From contig OY282430.1 in NCBI GenBank assembly GCA_958296025.1, positions 310,001 to 374,000 on the forward strand: a stretch of 64,000 bases of DNA, in the 5' to 3' direction. The notes under the pieces are model-generated. The model was not told the DNA's origin, made no database searches, and saw only the letters and a program-made list of their open reading frames with translations. Position numbers and translations under genes: made by a program. Origin of the DNA: an uncultured Pseudomonadales bacterium (GTDB lineage Bacteria > Pseudomonadota > Gammaproteobacteria > Pseudomonadales > Azotimanducaceae). Below are positions 1 through 9,487 of this stretch, one piece after another. Positions within the stretch are counted from its first letter, which is position 1; each line of letters begins with the position of its first letter.

Positions 1-258
1 CAGCAGATCCAAATTGGCGTCGTACCTTTGCCGGCGGGCGAAGCCCCAGGCGCTGATGGCGAAGTGGCGGCAGTCCTGCCGGTAATAGGCCACCACCGCG
101 CCCAAGGAGCCCATATGAACAGCGATGTCGAAGGCTAGGCCTTGGTCCGGCCAATCCGTGATTTTGTCCGCCAGAATCAGGTGGGCGGCGCTGGAGATGG
201 GCAGGAATTCGGTGACGCCCTGCAGCAGCGCCAGGACGATGATCTGTAGCAAGTCCAC
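1..258 (-). CDS. uppP: Undecaprenyl-diphosphatase UppP, N-terminal part (cut by window edge)
   Basis: Inner-membrane enzyme that dephosphorylates undecaprenyl diphosphate so that the lipid carrier for peptidoglycan can be reused. Only the first 86 residues are in the window and the frame runs off base 1. The visible part holds the family signature near the N-terminus ([17 protein letters not shown]), with the Glu and SSxxH residues of the first conserved motif. The GTG at 258 was chosen because an in-frame TAA lies upstream and the signature then begins about 13 residues in, as in the family. No good ribosome binding site precedes it, and a TTG one codon upstream is possible. The gene is divergent from proA. 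Confidence 0.9.
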   Translation of the reverse strand, partial: MDLLQIIVLALLQGVTEFLPISSAAHLILADKITDWPDQGLAFDIAVHMGSLGAVVAYYRQDCRHFAISAWGFARRQRYDANLDLL

Positions 259-552
259 CAAGGAGGTCCGTTCCGATCGTTGGTTGCATTATCGCTAAGA
301 TCGCGGCGAAAGTCCTTCGACCCCGGTTTTGGCGGAAGTGACCGACGTCCTTAGGGTGCGGCGCGGCGGTTCGCCCGTCTCGCCGTCGCATGGCCACAAT
401 CATGCTTTACAATGCCCGCCCTTGGCTGGCGGTTGCTGGGTCTTGCCGCCCGACCACACCGGCCTTCAGTTGGTTTTAGGCGCTGCTTGGTCGATGCGCC
501 TGATGGGTTGCGGAAGATGAACGTTGCGCAAGAAAAGCAGGATGAAGCGGGC

Positions 553-1806
553 ATGGAGGCGCAGATGCGCACCTTGGGGGCCGCCGCCCGTGCCGCCTCA
601 GGCGTTTTGAGCTGTGCCGATGCCGCGATCAAGTCCCGCGCCCTCAAGGCCATGGCGGAGCGTTTGGATGCCGCCCGTGCCGAGCTTAAGGCGGCTAATG
701 GGGTCGATGTGGCGAGAGCGGCCGAAGGCGGCCTCGACGCCGCCCGCCTGGACCGTTTGGGCATAAACGACAAGACCATCGACCGCATGATCGACGGCGT
801 CCTGCAGGTGGAGAAGCTGCCGGATCCGGTGGGCGAGGTCACGGACTTAAGCTATCGTCCCACAGGCATTCAGGTGGGCCGGATGCGCGTTCCCTTGGGC
901 GTCATCGCCATCATCTACGAATCCCGTCCCAACGTCACTGCCGAGGCCGCCAGCCTGTGCCTGAAGAGCGGTAACGCCTGCATTCTGCGCGGCGGTTCGG
1001 AAGCCATAGAGTCCAACCGCGCCATCGCCGCATGCGTAAGCGCCGCTTTAGGGGATGTGCAGCTGCCGATGGCGGCGGTTCAGTTAGTGCGCACGCCGGA
1101 CCGGGCCGCAGTGGGTGCCTTGCTGAAGCTGGACGAGCATATCGATGTGATCGTGCCCCGAGGCGGCAAGACACTGATCGAGCGCATCAGCCGGGAGTCC
1201 CGCATTCCGGTCATTAAGCATTTGGACGGGGTCTGTCATCTGTACATCGACGATGCCGCCGACTTGGAGATGTCCTTGTCCATCGCCTTCAACTCCAAGG
1301 CCGAGAAGTACGCGGTCTGCAATGCCCTTGAGACCTTGCTGGTGGCGGAGGGCATGGCCGGCCAAGTGCTGCCGGGCTTGGGGGAGCGCTTCGCCCAGGC
1401 CGGCGTGGAGCTGCGTGGCTGCCCCAAGGCGCAGCGCTGGTTGCCCAGCGCCAAGGACGCCACCGAAGCGGATTGGCAGGCCGAGTACCTCGGCCCGGTG
1501 CTGGCCGTTCGGGTGGTGGACGGCGTCGACCAAGCCATCAACCACATCAACCGCTACGGCTCCCAGCACACGGACGCCATCGTCACCCAAAACTACGCTA
1601 GGGCGCGTCATTTCCTCCGTGCCGTGGATTCCTCATCCGTGATGGTCAACGCCAGCACTCAATTCGCCGATGGCATGGAGTATGGCTTAGGTGCCGAGAT
1701 CGGCATATCCACAGACAAGCTGCACGCCCGCGGTCCGGTGGGACTGCACGGCCTGACCACGGAGAAGTACGTCGTGTTCGGCAACGGCGAGATTCGTCAC
1801 CGTTGA
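553..1806 (+). CDS. proA: Gamma-glutamyl phosphate reductase ProA
   Basis: NADPH-dependent reduction of gamma-glutamyl phosphate to glutamate semialdehyde, the second step of proline synthesis in the cytoplasm. The aldehyde-dehydrogenase-like fold is recognisable from [14 protein letters not shown], the glycine-rich [15 protein letters not shown], and the segment around [12 protein letters not shown] that carries the catalytic Cys. Starting at the ATG at 553 gives 417 residues, the same length as the E. coli enzyme, with a weak GAAG five bases away. An ATG at 517 is in frame, but its GGAAG abuts the codon directly. The stop overlaps the nadD start, so the two are translationally linked. proB is not next to it. 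Confidence 0.95.
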   Translation: MEAQMRTLGAAARAASGVLSCADAAIKSRALKAMAERLDAARAELKAANGVDVARAAEGGLDAARLDRLGINDKTIDRMIDGVLQVEKLPDPVGEVTDLSYRPTGIQVGRMRVPLGVIAIIYESRPNVTAEAASLCLKSGNACILRGGSEAIESNRAIAACVSAALGDVQLPMAAVQLVRTPDRAAVGALLKLDEHIDVIVPRGGKTLIERISRESRIPVIKHLDGVCHLYIDDAADLEMSLSIAFNSKAEKYAVCNALETLLVAEGMAGQVLPGLGERFAQAGVELRGCPKAQRWLPSAKDATEADWQAEYLGPVLAVRVVDGVDQAINHINRYGSQHTDAIVTQNYARARHFLRAVDSSSVMVNASTQFADGMEYGLGAEIGISTDKLHARGPVGLHGLTTEKYVVFGNGEIRHR

Positions 1807-2429
1807 TCGGCCTGTTCGGCGGCACCTTCGACCCCATCCACAACGGCCATCTTCATGGTGCGTTGACGGCGGCTGGGGTGCTCCGCTGCCAAGTGCGCAT
1901 GGTGTTGTCCGCCCGTCCGCCTCATCGCCCTCCGCCGGTGGCGAGCGTCGATCATCGTTGGACGATGCTCAAGATGGCTTGTGCCGCTCACCCTGAACTG
2001 TTGCCGGACGGCCGGGAGATGCATCGACCGGGAGGAAGCTACACGGTGGACACTGTCGAGGCCATGCGCTCGCAGTGGCCGGGCGAGACCCTGTGCTGGA
2101 TCATCGGCACGGATGCCTTCAACGATATCGACACTTGGTGCAGCTGGCGGCGGTTGCTGGACCTAGCCCATCTGCTGTTGCTGCCCAGACCGGGAGTGGT
2201 CGTCGTCGGTTCGGCGTTGGAAATCCATGAGCGCCGCCGACGGGTCGGCTTGACTGAGGCGCCGGCCGGCGGCATTCAGCTGCTTGACGAGGCCATGTTG
2301 CCAGTGTCCGCATCAGGCGTTCGTCAACGTCTCGCCACTGGTTCCGATGTTACGGATTTGCTACCCGCTTGCGTCAACGCCTATATTATGCGGCATGAAC
2401 TCTACGCAAGGAGGCCGCTGGAGGCATGA
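1803..2429 (+). CDS. nadD: Nicotinate-nucleotide adenylyltransferase NadD
   Basis: Transfers AMP from ATP to nicotinate mononucleotide, giving deamido-NAD in NAD synthesis. The N-terminus [15 protein letters not shown] carries the nucleotidyltransferase GxFxPxHxGH motif, and a second motif (SASGVRQRL, the ISSTxIR equivalent) lies near the C-terminus. It is 208 residues long, usual for the family. The start is a TTG whose last two bases are shared with the TGA of proA. No ATG lies early enough in this frame to keep the HxGH motif. It precedes rsfS with no gap, the common nadD-rsfS arrangement. Confidence 0.94.
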   Translation: MIGLFGGTFDPIHNGHLHGALTAAGVLRCQVRMVLSARPPHRPPPVASVDHRWTMLKMACAAHPELLPDGREMHRPGGSYTVDTVEAMRSQWPGETLCWIIGTDAFNDIDTWCSWRRLLDLAHLLLLPRPGVVVVGSALEIHERRRRVGLTEAPAGGIQLLDEAMLPVSASGVRQRLATGSDVTDLLPACVNAYIMRHELYARRPLEA

Positions 2430-2777
2430 GTGACGGGGCAAGGGCTACGCGACCTCGTCGTTGACGCCTTGGAGGACCTGAAGGGCGTCGATGTCGTCGT
2501 TCTGCAGGTGTCGGCGCTGACCGACCTCACCGACTTCATGGTGGTTGCCACTGGCCGCTCCCACCGTCATGTCAAGGCGTTGGTGGACCAAGTCGTCGAA
2601 GCCGCCAGAGACCATGATCTCAGGCCGCTGGGCATTGAGGGCCGAGAAAACCATGAATGGGTTTTGGTCGATCTCGGTGCCGTGGTGGTCCATGTGATGC
2701 GGGCGACCACCCGGGAGTTCTATGACCTGGAGCGATTGTGGATGCCCCTAGAGGTCGATTCAACCAGTAGCCTTTGA
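2430..2777 (+). CDS. rsfS: Ribosomal silencing factor RsfS
   Basis: Binds ribosomal protein L14 on the free large subunit and blocks joining with the small subunit during starvation. The 115-residue product shows the family core, DVVVLQVSALTDLTDFMVVATG followed by the GREN-HEWVLVDLGAVVVHVM segment near residues 70-95. The GTG start at 2430 comes directly after the nadD TGA and has a GGAGG five bases upstream. In most gammaproteobacteria rlmH follows; here the next gene, nine bases on, is mrdA. Confidence 0.94.
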   Translation: MTGQGLRDLVVDALEDLKGVDVVVLQVSALTDLTDFMVVATGRSHRHVKALVDQVVEAARDHDLRPLGIEGRENHEWVLVDLGAVVVHVMRATTREFYDLERLWMPLEVDSTSSL

Positions 2778-2786
2778 TGCGGACCG

Positions 2787-4673
2787 ATGCCACCAAACCT
2801 CTTCATTGAGGACCGCCCCGCTGAACGACGCGCCTTCGCCCGTCGGACATTGATCCTGTTCGTGATCATGGCCGGCCTAGTGGTGGGGCTGTTGGCGCGC
2901 ATGTTGCACCTGCAGGTCTGGCAATACGAAAAGTATCGGACCCGTTCGGATGAGAACCGCATTGAGGTGGTGCCGGTGCCCCCCGCTAGGGGACTGATCT
3001 TCGACCGCCTCGGCAACCGTCTGGTGGAGAACAGGCCAGTCTTCAGCCTGACCTTGGCATTGGAGCGCGTCGATGATCTCGATCAACTATTGGCCGATCT
3101 TTCCGCCTTGATTCCCATCAGCACCGAAGACCTTGAGCAATTCGAACAGCGTCGGCGAAGCCATCGCCGCCGCCCCGAACCCTTGGTGCTCAAAGCCACC
3201 TTGGATGAGGAGGAGATCGCCGTCCTGGCGGTCAATCGCCATCGCTTGATCGGTGCGCAAATCGAAGCGCAGATCGCCCGCCACTATCCCTATGGCGACT
3301 TGACCGCCCATGCCATCGGTTCGGTGCGTCGCATCACCGCAGAGGACATGAAGACCTTGGGCCGGGTTCGCTACCGCCGCACCAACTTCATCGGCAAGCG
3401 GGGGGTGGAGAAGTTCTACGAGCGCTCCCTACACGGCGAGGTGGGCAATAAGTGGGTGGAGACTGACGCCTATGGGCGCCACCGTCAGGTGTTGGACTTC
3501 CATCCGCCCACCGCCGGCCAAAACATCAGCCTGCATCTGGACATTCGGGTGCAGATCGCCGCCGCCGCCGCCTTGGGCGAACGCCGCGGCGCCGTCGTGG
3601 CCTTCGACCCGAAGTCCGGTGGCATTCTGGCCTTGGTCAGCAATCCGAGCTACGACCCCAATCTGTTCGTGACGGGGATGGACCCGGCTCACTATCAAGC
3701 CTTGACCAGCTCCCGGGATGCGCCGCTGTTGAACCGGGCCGTCAACGGCCTGTACGCGCCCGGTTCCACCATCAAGCCCATTTTGGGCCTGGCGGCCTTG
3801 ACCCACGGCGTGGTGGATTGGCAGGAGGAGATCGTCGATCGGGGTGCCTTCCGGCTGCCGGGCCAAAAGCGCATCTACCGGGATTGGAACTGGACCCCCA
3901 CCAATCCCGGCGGCCAAGGCATCGTCAACCTGCATCGGGCCATCTACCGTTCCTCCAACATCTTCTTCTACAACATGGGAGTGCGCCTGCAAGGGGAGCG
4001 GATGGCCGCGTTTTTTCGGCAGTTCGGCTACGGCGAGGTGACCGCGGTGGACGTGGCCGGGACCAGCCCCGGCGTGGTGCCGGATGCGGTGTGGAAACAG
4101 GGCACAAAGGGCGAGCCTTGGTATCCGGGAGACAACGTCAACCTCAGCATCGGCCAAGGGGATCTATTGGTTTCGCCCTTGCAGGTCGCCACTGCCGCCG
4201 CAGTGCTGGCCAACCGCGGTCGTCGGGTGCGGCCGCGCATGCTGCTGACCAGCGGCCGTCCCTTGGTGGAGGACGATCCGCCGTTGCCGTTGCCACCGGT
4301 GTCCGGCCCCTCCGCCGACGATTGGGAGCGGATGGTCGATGCGATGGAGGCTGTGGTGCATCGGGGTGATTACGGTTACGGGCAGAACGGCACTGCTTGG
4401 TACTACATTGGCCGCGGCATCGCCTACCGTATGGCCGGCAAGTCCGGTACTGCCCAAGTGGTGGAAATCAAGCAGGGCCAGAAATATGAAGAATCCGAAC
4501 ACGACGAATACAGCCGCAAGCACGCTTGGTTCATGGCCTTCGCCCCGGCCGACGACCCAGAGATCGTGGTCAGCGTGTTGGTGGAGAACGGAGGCGGCGG
4601 CAGCTCCGTGGCGGCGCCTGTGGTGCGGGACGTCATGGATGCCTACTTGCTACCGCAGGTGGCGGCCCTATGA
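2787..4673 (+). CDS. mrdA: Penicillin-binding protein 2 (peptidoglycan transpeptidase) MrdA
   Basis: Transpeptidase of the elongasome, cross-linking peptidoglycan during cell elongation together with RodA. The 628-residue protein has an N-terminal membrane anchor (about residues 21-40) and a pedestal domain from about 60 to 240. The transpeptidase domain carries the three penicillin-binding motifs: STIK at 327-330 (Ser327 the nucleophile), SSN at 389-391 and KSGT at 552-555. All catalytic residues are present. It overlaps mrdB by four bases (ATGA), so PBP2 and its glycosyltransferase partner are translationally coupled. Confidence 0.97.
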   Translation: MPPNLFIEDRPAERRAFARRTLILFVIMAGLVVGLLARMLHLQVWQYEKYRTRSDENRIEVVPVPPARGLIFDRLGNRLVENRPVFSLTLALERVDDLDQLLADLSALIPISTEDLEQFEQRRRSHRRRPEPLVLKATLDEEEIAVLAVNRHRLIGAQIEAQIARHYPYGDLTAHAIGSVRRITAEDMKTLGRVRYRRTNFIGKRGVEKFYERSLHGEVGNKWVETDAYGRHRQVLDFHPPTAGQNISLHLDIRVQIAAAAALGERRGAVVAFDPKSGGILALVSNPSYDPNLFVTGMDPAHYQALTSSRDAPLLNRAVNGLYAPGSTIKPILGLAALTHGVVDWQEEIVDRGAFRLPGQKRIYRDWNWTPTNPGGQGIVNLHRAIYRSSNIFFYNMGVRLQGERMAAFFRQFGYGEVTAVDVAGTSPGVVPDAVWKQGTKGEPWYPGDNVNLSIGQGDLLVSPLQVATAAAVLANRGRRVRPRMLLTSGRPLVEDDPPLPLPPVSGPSADDWERMVDAMEAVVHRGDYGYGQNGTAWYYIGRGIAYRMAGKSGTAQVVEIKQGQKYEESEHDEYSRKHAWFMAFAPADDPEIVVSVLVENGGGGSSVAAPVVRDVMDAYLLPQVAAL

Positions 4674-5803
4674 ACGGCCAGGACTTCATCCGCGACCTGC
4701 CGCGCACCGAGGCGGGGAGCGTCAGCCGCAACCCCGTCCGTCAGCTGGGCATCGACGCCATTCTGTGGAGCGCCCTGATCGTTGTGGTCATCTACGGTCT
4801 GTTCGTGCTGTACAGTGCCGTGGAGAAGGATAGCGAAGCATTGTTCGGCCAATTGCTGCGCATCTGCCTAGGCCTTGCGCTAATGGTGGCGGCGGCGCAG
4901 CTGCGTCCAGGCTTCTACCTAAGGGTGACGCCGGCGCTGTATCTGTTCGGAACCGCCCTGCTCGGCGCCGTTCTGCTGTTCGGCGTGGAGGTGAACGGCT
5001 CCCGAAGATGGCTGGATGTGTTCGGCCTAATGCGCTTTCAACCCTCGGAGTTCATGAAGATCGCCGTGCCGCTAATGGTCGCCTGGCACTTCCATGACAA
5101 GCCCATGTCGCCGAGCTTCAAGGAGTTGGTCATAGCCGTTGGGTTAGTTGCGCTGCCGGTGGCCGGCATCGTCATGCAACCGGATCTGGGCACAGGCATC
5201 CTCGTTGCCGCCGGCGGCGCGGGCGTGATTCTGCTGGCGGGGCTGTCCGGGCGCTGGATCTTGTACGGGCTCCTAGCCTTGGCGGCGGCGGCGCCGGCCC
5301 TTTGGTTCACCCTTCAAGAGTACCAGCAACGGCGTATCCTCACCCTGTTCAACCCGGAGCAGGATCCCTTGGGCGCCGGCTGGAACATCATCCAATCGAC
5401 CACCGCCTTGGGCTCTGGCGGGCTGTTCGGCAAGGGGCTGCACAACGGCACCCAAAGCCAGCTGAATTTTCTGCCGGAAAGCCAAACGGACTTCATCATG
5501 GCCGTCCTCGGCGAGGAACTAGGCTTTGCCGGCGTTGCCGCTTTGCTGGTACTGTATATGGTGATCGTGGTGCGTGGCTTAGTCATTGCGGAACAGGCGA
5601 CCTACACTTTCGGCAAATTGGTGGCAGGCGCCCTGACCTTGGTGTTTTTCGTTTACTTTTTCGTCAACATCGCCATGGTGGCCGGCTTGTTGCCGGTGGT
5701 GGGTGTGCCCTTGCCGCTGGTGAGCTACGGCGGCACTTCGGCCATCACGCTTTTGCTGGGGTTCGGCATCATCATGTCGATCTGCAACCACAAGTCATGG
5801 TAG
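4670..5803 (+). CDS. mrdB: Peptidoglycan glycosyltransferase RodA (SEDS family)
   Basis: Integral membrane SEDS protein that polymerises lipid II into glycan strands for lateral wall growth, paired with PBP2. The 377-residue product has about ten hydrophobic segments. The conserved parts are GSRRWLDVFGLMRFQPSEFMKI, the loop QPDLGTG, and the C-terminal GVPLPLVSYGGTSA, with the PQSEFMK-like and SYGG motifs of RodA/FtsW. The ATG at 4670 overlaps the mrdA stop; an open frame continues upstream but lies inside mrdA. The next gene is a lytic transglycosylase of the same wall-growth cluster. Confidence 0.97.
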   Translation: MNGQDFIRDLPRTEAGSVSRNPVRQLGIDAILWSALIVVVIYGLFVLYSAVEKDSEALFGQLLRICLGLALMVAAAQLRPGFYLRVTPALYLFGTALLGAVLLFGVEVNGSRRWLDVFGLMRFQPSEFMKIAVPLMVAWHFHDKPMSPSFKELVIAVGLVALPVAGIVMQPDLGTGILVAAGGAGVILLAGLSGRWILYGLLALAAAAPALWFTLQEYQQRRILTLFNPEQDPLGAGWNIIQSTTALGSGGLFGKGLHNGTQSQLNFLPESQTDFIMAVLGEELGFAGVAALLVLYMVIVVRGLVIAEQATYTFGKLVAGALTLVFFVYFFVNIAMVAGLLPVVGVPLPLVSYGGTSAITLLLGFGIIMSICNHKSW

Positions 5804-5861
5804 GCCGGGGTTGGCTGCCCAAGGATCAGCGGCGCATTGGGGTTTGGTTGTGAGGAGAATC

Positions 5862-6872
5862 ATGCGTGCGTCCATCGTGCTTGGCTTCGTGGCCCTGCTG
5901 CTGTACGGCCCGGCCGGGGCGGACTACAGCAAGCGGGAGGATGTTCTCGCCTATATGGGCGCCTTGGTGGCGGAACACGGCTTTGACAGGTCGGAGCTTC
6001 AGGCCGTCTTTGCGGACGCACGGCATCAGCCGCGCATCGTTGAGGCCATTTCCAGGCCCAAGGAGCGCACTCTGAAGTGGCACGAGTACCGCCGCATCTT
6101 CCTCGGGCAGCCGCGCATCGACCAAGGCGTCGCTTTCTGGCGGCAAAATGAAGCTGCCCTCAAGTCCGCCGAAGCCAGCTTCCAAGTGGCGCCGGAGTAT
6201 GTGGTCGCCATCATCGGCGTGGAGACGAGCTTCGGCCGCGTCATGGGTACTCACCGGGTCTTGGACGCCCTTTCCACCTTGGCCTTTGACTACCCCCCTA
6301 GGGCCGATTTCTTCCGCAACGAGCTCACCGAATTTTTGCTGCTGGTTCGGGAGGAGGGCCGTTCGCCTAGTGAGTTCAAGGGCTCCTACGCGGGTGCCAT
6401 GGGCTACGGCCAGTTCATACCCTCCAGTTTCCGCCACTACGCGGTGGATTTTGACGGGGACGGCGCTCGGGACATTTGGAGCAACACCACGGACGCCATC
6501 GGCAGCGTCGCCAATTACTTCGCCAAGCACGGCTGGCGGCCGGCCGGCTTGGTGGCCGTGCGGGTGCAGGTGGCGCAGCCGCAGGTGGCGGATGAGGCGG
6601 TGGGCAACGGTCTGACGTTGAAAAGCACAGTCGGCGAACTGCGCACCCTCGGTGTGCATACGCCCGCCGCTCCGGACACGGCCAAGGCGGCGCTGCTGCG
6701 CATGGAGCTAGAGGACGGCGCGGAGTATTGGCTGGCACTGCATAACTTTCAAGTCATCACGCGGTATAACCGCAGCCGTCTGTATGCCTTGGCCGTGCAT
6801 CAACTCAGTCGGGCCATCAAGGCGCAGCGCGACGCGGCGGCATCCAACGCCGGCTGGACGGGAGGACCTTGA
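5862..6872 (+). CDS. mltB: Lytic murein transglycosylase B
   Basis: Cleaves the MurNAc-GlcNAc bond of peptidoglycan with formation of 1,6-anhydro ends. The ATG at 5862 is preceded by AGGAGA. It opens a signal peptide (about 20 residues, ending AGA) without a lipobox, so this is probably a soluble periplasmic form, unlike lipoprotein MltB. The SLT-B domain holds the catalytic Glu121 in IGVETSFGRV, then AMGYGQFIPSSFRHYAVDFDGDG, the usual family fingerprint. It is 336 residues long. Its stop overlaps the rlpA start. Confidence 0.94.
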   Translation: MRASIVLGFVALLLYGPAGADYSKREDVLAYMGALVAEHGFDRSELQAVFADARHQPRIVEAISRPKERTLKWHEYRRIFLGQPRIDQGVAFWRQNEAALKSAEASFQVAPEYVVAIIGVETSFGRVMGTHRVLDALSTLAFDYPPRADFFRNELTEFLLLVREEGRSPSEFKGSYAGAMGYGQFIPSSFRHYAVDFDGDGARDIWSNTTDAIGSVANYFAKHGWRPAGLVAVRVQVAQPQVADEAVGNGLTLKSTVGELRTLGVHTPAAPDTAKAALLRMELEDGAEYWLALHNFQVITRYNRSRLYALAVHQLSRAIKAQRDAAASNAGWTGGP

Positions 6873-7651
6873 TGGGCGTTCGTGCTTGGCTCTGCGCCTT
6901 GGGCTTGAGCATTCTGAGCGGCTGCGCCGGCCTGGACTACGCGCACCGCGTACCGGACACGGAAGATGGCGCACCGCTGACGGTGCCCTACGACTTGCGC
7001 AACCTGCCGGATCCGGTTCCGGTGCGGGAACCCCCCAGCCGCTACGGCAACCCGCCCACTTACGAAGTGTTCGGCAAGACCTACAGCACCTTGGAATCCG
7101 CCGCCGGCTACAGAGCCGAAGGCTTCGCCTCCTGGTACGGTCGCAAGTTCCACGGGCGGCGCACCTCCAGCGGCGAGCCCTTCGACATGTTCAAGCTGAC
7201 CGCCGCCCATCGCTCGCTGCCCATCCCCACCTACGTTCGGGTGACGAATCTGGAGAACGGCCGGCAAACTCTGGTGCGGGTGAACGACCGGGGGCCCTTT
7301 CACGCGGACCGAATTCTCGATCTTTCCTACGCCGCCGCCGTGAAGCTCGGCTTCTCGGAGAAGGGCACGGCCCGCATCAGGATGGAAGTTGTTGTGGGTG
7401 GCGAAGCGCCTTCCGAAGAGCTTTACCTGCAGGCCGGCGCCTTCCGGGATCTGATGGCGGCGCGCAACGTGCAGCGCAGCCTGCGCAGCCTGACCGGAGA
7501 GCGCACGGTGCTCATCCGTCGTCCCGAGGACGCCCTGTACCGGGTGCGCATCGGCCCGTTGGCGGACGAGGGTAGCGCCCAGCGGCTGCAATCCATAGTC
7601 GTTGCCGCCAAGTTCGCCAAGCCCATTCTTCTGCGGCTCAGCGGCCGGTAG
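6872..7651 (+). CDS. rlpA: RlpA septal-ring lytic transglycosylase lipoprotein
   Basis: Outer-membrane lipoprotein that cleaves glycan strands lacking stem peptides and helps daughter-cell separation. The signal peptide ends in the lipobox SILSGC (Cys18). A double-psi beta-barrel domain at about residues 85-165 shows ASWYGRKFHGRRTSSGE and VRVNDRGPFHADRILDLS, with the His and Asp residues of the family active site. A SPOR domain for binding denuded glycan fills the C-terminus. The ATG at 6872 has GGAGG six bases upstream and overlaps the mltB TGA. It sits between mltB and dacA, the standard order. Confidence 0.95.
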   Translation: MGVRAWLCALGLSILSGCAGLDYAHRVPDTEDGAPLTVPYDLRNLPDPVPVREPPSRYGNPPTYEVFGKTYSTLESAAGYRAEGFASWYGRKFHGRRTSSGEPFDMFKLTAAHRSLPIPTYVRVTNLENGRQTLVRVNDRGPFHADRILDLSYAAAVKLGFSEKGTARIRMEVVVGGEAPSEELYLQAGAFRDLMAARNVQRSLRSLTGERTVLIRRPEDALYRVRIGPLADEGSAQRLQSIVVAAKFAKPILLRLSGR

Positions 7652-7657
7652 AAGGTC

Positions 7658-8806
7658 ATGTCGCTGCGTTCGCCGTTCCCGTTGCTACTCGGCTTGCTGT
7701 GCAGCGCATCGACACTGGCCGCCCCCGTCCTGCCGCCGCCACCATCCATCGCCGGCACCTCGTTTCTGCTGATGGATGCAGATACCGGCAAGGTCATCGC
7801 CGAGCGCAACAGCCATGAACCCATGCCGCCGGCAAGCCTCACCAAGGTGATGACCGGTTTCATCGTGGCGGGCGAGCTCGAGGCCGGGCGGATCACCCTG
7901 CTGGATGAGGTGCTGGTCAGCGTCAACGCCTGGCGCACGGGCGGTTCGCGGATGTTCATCCAGGAAGGCACCAAGGTGACGGTGGAGGATTTGCTGAAGG
8001 GCGTCATCATCCAATCCGGCAACGACGCTAGCGTGGCCTTGGCCGAGTACATCGCCGGCAGCGAAAGCGCCTTCGCGGAAATGATGAACCAGCAAGCGGA
8101 GGCCTTGGGCTTGTTCAACACCCAGTTCCGCAACGCCACCGGCCTGCCGGCGGAGGGCCACTACACCTCTGCATGGGATCTGGCCTTGCTGACCCAAGCC
8201 TACATCCGGCAATTCCCCGAAAATTACGCCATCTACGCCGAGAAGTCCTTTACCTACAACGACATCGAACAGCCCAACCGCAACCGGCTGCTTTGGCGGA
8301 ACCGCGGCGTGGATGGCGTCAAGACTGGCTACACCGCCGCAGCCGGCTACTGCCTGCTGGCATCGGCGGTGCGGGACGGCATGCGGCTGATTTCCGTGGT
8401 CATGGGCGCCGACAGCGATGCCACCCGAGTGCAGGAGAGCCAAGAACTGCTTTCCTACGGCTTCCGCTTCTATGAAACCAAGCGGCTTTACGAGGCCGGC
8501 CCGCCGTTGAAGACGGCGGAGGTCTGGTACGGGGAGGCGGACACCCTAGATTTGGGCGTGTCAGCGCCAGTGCTCGTCACCATCCCCAGGGGCCGCTATG
8601 AGGACGTGGCCGTGGAGTTGACTCTGCCCGAGTTGCTTGAGGCACCGGTCGAAGCGGGTGCTGAGTTGGGGCAACTGCGCATCCTGCTTGATGATGAGGA
8701 GGTGCGTGTCGCGCCCTTGGTGGCCCTGGCGTCGGTGGCCGAAGCTGACGCCCTCGCCCGGTTTTGGGATTTCCTGTCGCTGTTGTTCAAGGGCTGGTTC
8801 GGGTGA
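7658..8806 (+). CDS. dacA: D-alanyl-D-alanine carboxypeptidase (PBP5/6 type) DacA
   Basis: Removes the terminal D-Ala of peptidoglycan pentapeptides. The 382-residue precursor has a signal peptide cleaved near residue 22 (TLAAP). It carries the S11 peptidase motifs SLTK (60-63, nucleophile Ser60), SGN (120-122) and KTG (222-224). A PBP5 C-terminal beta domain follows at about 275-365, and a C-terminal amphipathic segment (DFLSLLFKGWFG) is suited to attach it to the inner membrane. It ends directly before lipB, the order dacA-lipB seen in many gammaproteobacteria, although the usual small gene between them (ybeD) is missing. Confidence 0.96.
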   Translation: MSLRSPFPLLLGLLCSASTLAAPVLPPPPSIAGTSFLLMDADTGKVIAERNSHEPMPPASLTKVMTGFIVAGELEAGRITLLDEVLVSVNAWRTGGSRMFIQEGTKVTVEDLLKGVIIQSGNDASVALAEYIAGSESAFAEMMNQQAEALGLFNTQFRNATGLPAEGHYTSAWDLALLTQAYIRQFPENYAIYAEKSFTYNDIEQPNRNRLLWRNRGVDGVKTGYTAAAGYCLLASAVRDGMRLISVVMGADSDATRVQESQELLSYGFRFYETKRLYEAGPPLKTAEVWYGEADTLDLGVSAPVLVTIPRGRYEDVAVELTLPELLEAPVEAGAELGQLRILLDDEEVRVAPLVALASVAEADALARFWDFLSLLFKGWFG

Positions 8807-9487
8807 ATGGGCGCACGGCTGGAAGTGGTGGTTCGTGACTTGGGCCGCACCCGCTACCGGAAGGTGTTTCGCGCCATGCGGGCGTTTACGGAAGCCCGCC
8901 GTCAAGACAGCTTGGACGAGCTTTGGTTCACCGAACACGCACCGGTCTTCACCCAAGGGCAGGCCGGCCGGCCGGAGCATCTACTCGGTGCCGGGGGCAT
9001 TGAAGTGGTGCAGTCCGACAGAGGTGGCCAAATCACCTACCACGGTCCCGGCCAGATCGTGGGCTACTTGCTGTTCGACATCAGCCGCATGGGCTTGACG
9101 GTGCGGCAACTGATCAGTGGCGTTGAGGAGGCCATCATCGCCCTATTGGATGAATTTGGGGTTACCGCCGCCGCCCGACGCGCCGCGCCGGGGGTGTATG
9201 TGGACGGCGCCAAGATCGCCGCCTTGGGGTTGCGGGTGCGGCGTGGCTGCTCCTACCACGGCTTCGCCTTCAACATCGACATGGATCTGACCCCCTTCGC
9301 CCGCATCAACCCCTGCGGCATGGCCGGACTGCCGGTGACGCAACTCCGTGATCTTTGCGGCTGGCGTGACTTGGCCATCGTTCGCCGCCGCTTGGTGGCG
9401 CAACTGGAGCGGGTCTATCCGATCAAGGCCCGTTGGTCGGACGTGGTTGGCCGCAAGTCCGGCATCCAAGCCGCTTGCTCAGCTTGA
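8807..9487 (+). CDS. lipB: Octanoyl-[acyl-carrier-protein]-protein N-octanoyltransferase LipB
   Basis: Moves the octanoyl group from ACP onto lipoyl domains of 2-oxoacid dehydrogenases and the glycine cleavage H protein. Both catalytic residues are visible: Lys136 in VDGAKIAALGLRV and Cys170 in INPCGMAGLPVTQL. The substrate-site segment RGGQITYHGPGQ is at about 72-83. It is 226 residues long. The start ATG abuts the dacA stop. The 3' end overlaps the convergent moeB-like gene by 65 bases. The usual downstream partner lipA is not in this window. Confidence 0.96.
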   Translation: MGARLEVVVRDLGRTRYRKVFRAMRAFTEARRQDSLDELWFTEHAPVFTQGQAGRPEHLLGAGGIEVVQSDRGGQITYHGPGQIVGYLLFDISRMGLTVRQLISGVEEAIIALLDEFGVTAAARRAAPGVYVDGAKIAALGLRVRRGCSYHGFAFNIDMDLTPFARINPCGMAGLPVTQLRDLCGWRDLAIVRRRLVAQLERVYPIKARWSDVVGRKSGIQAACSA

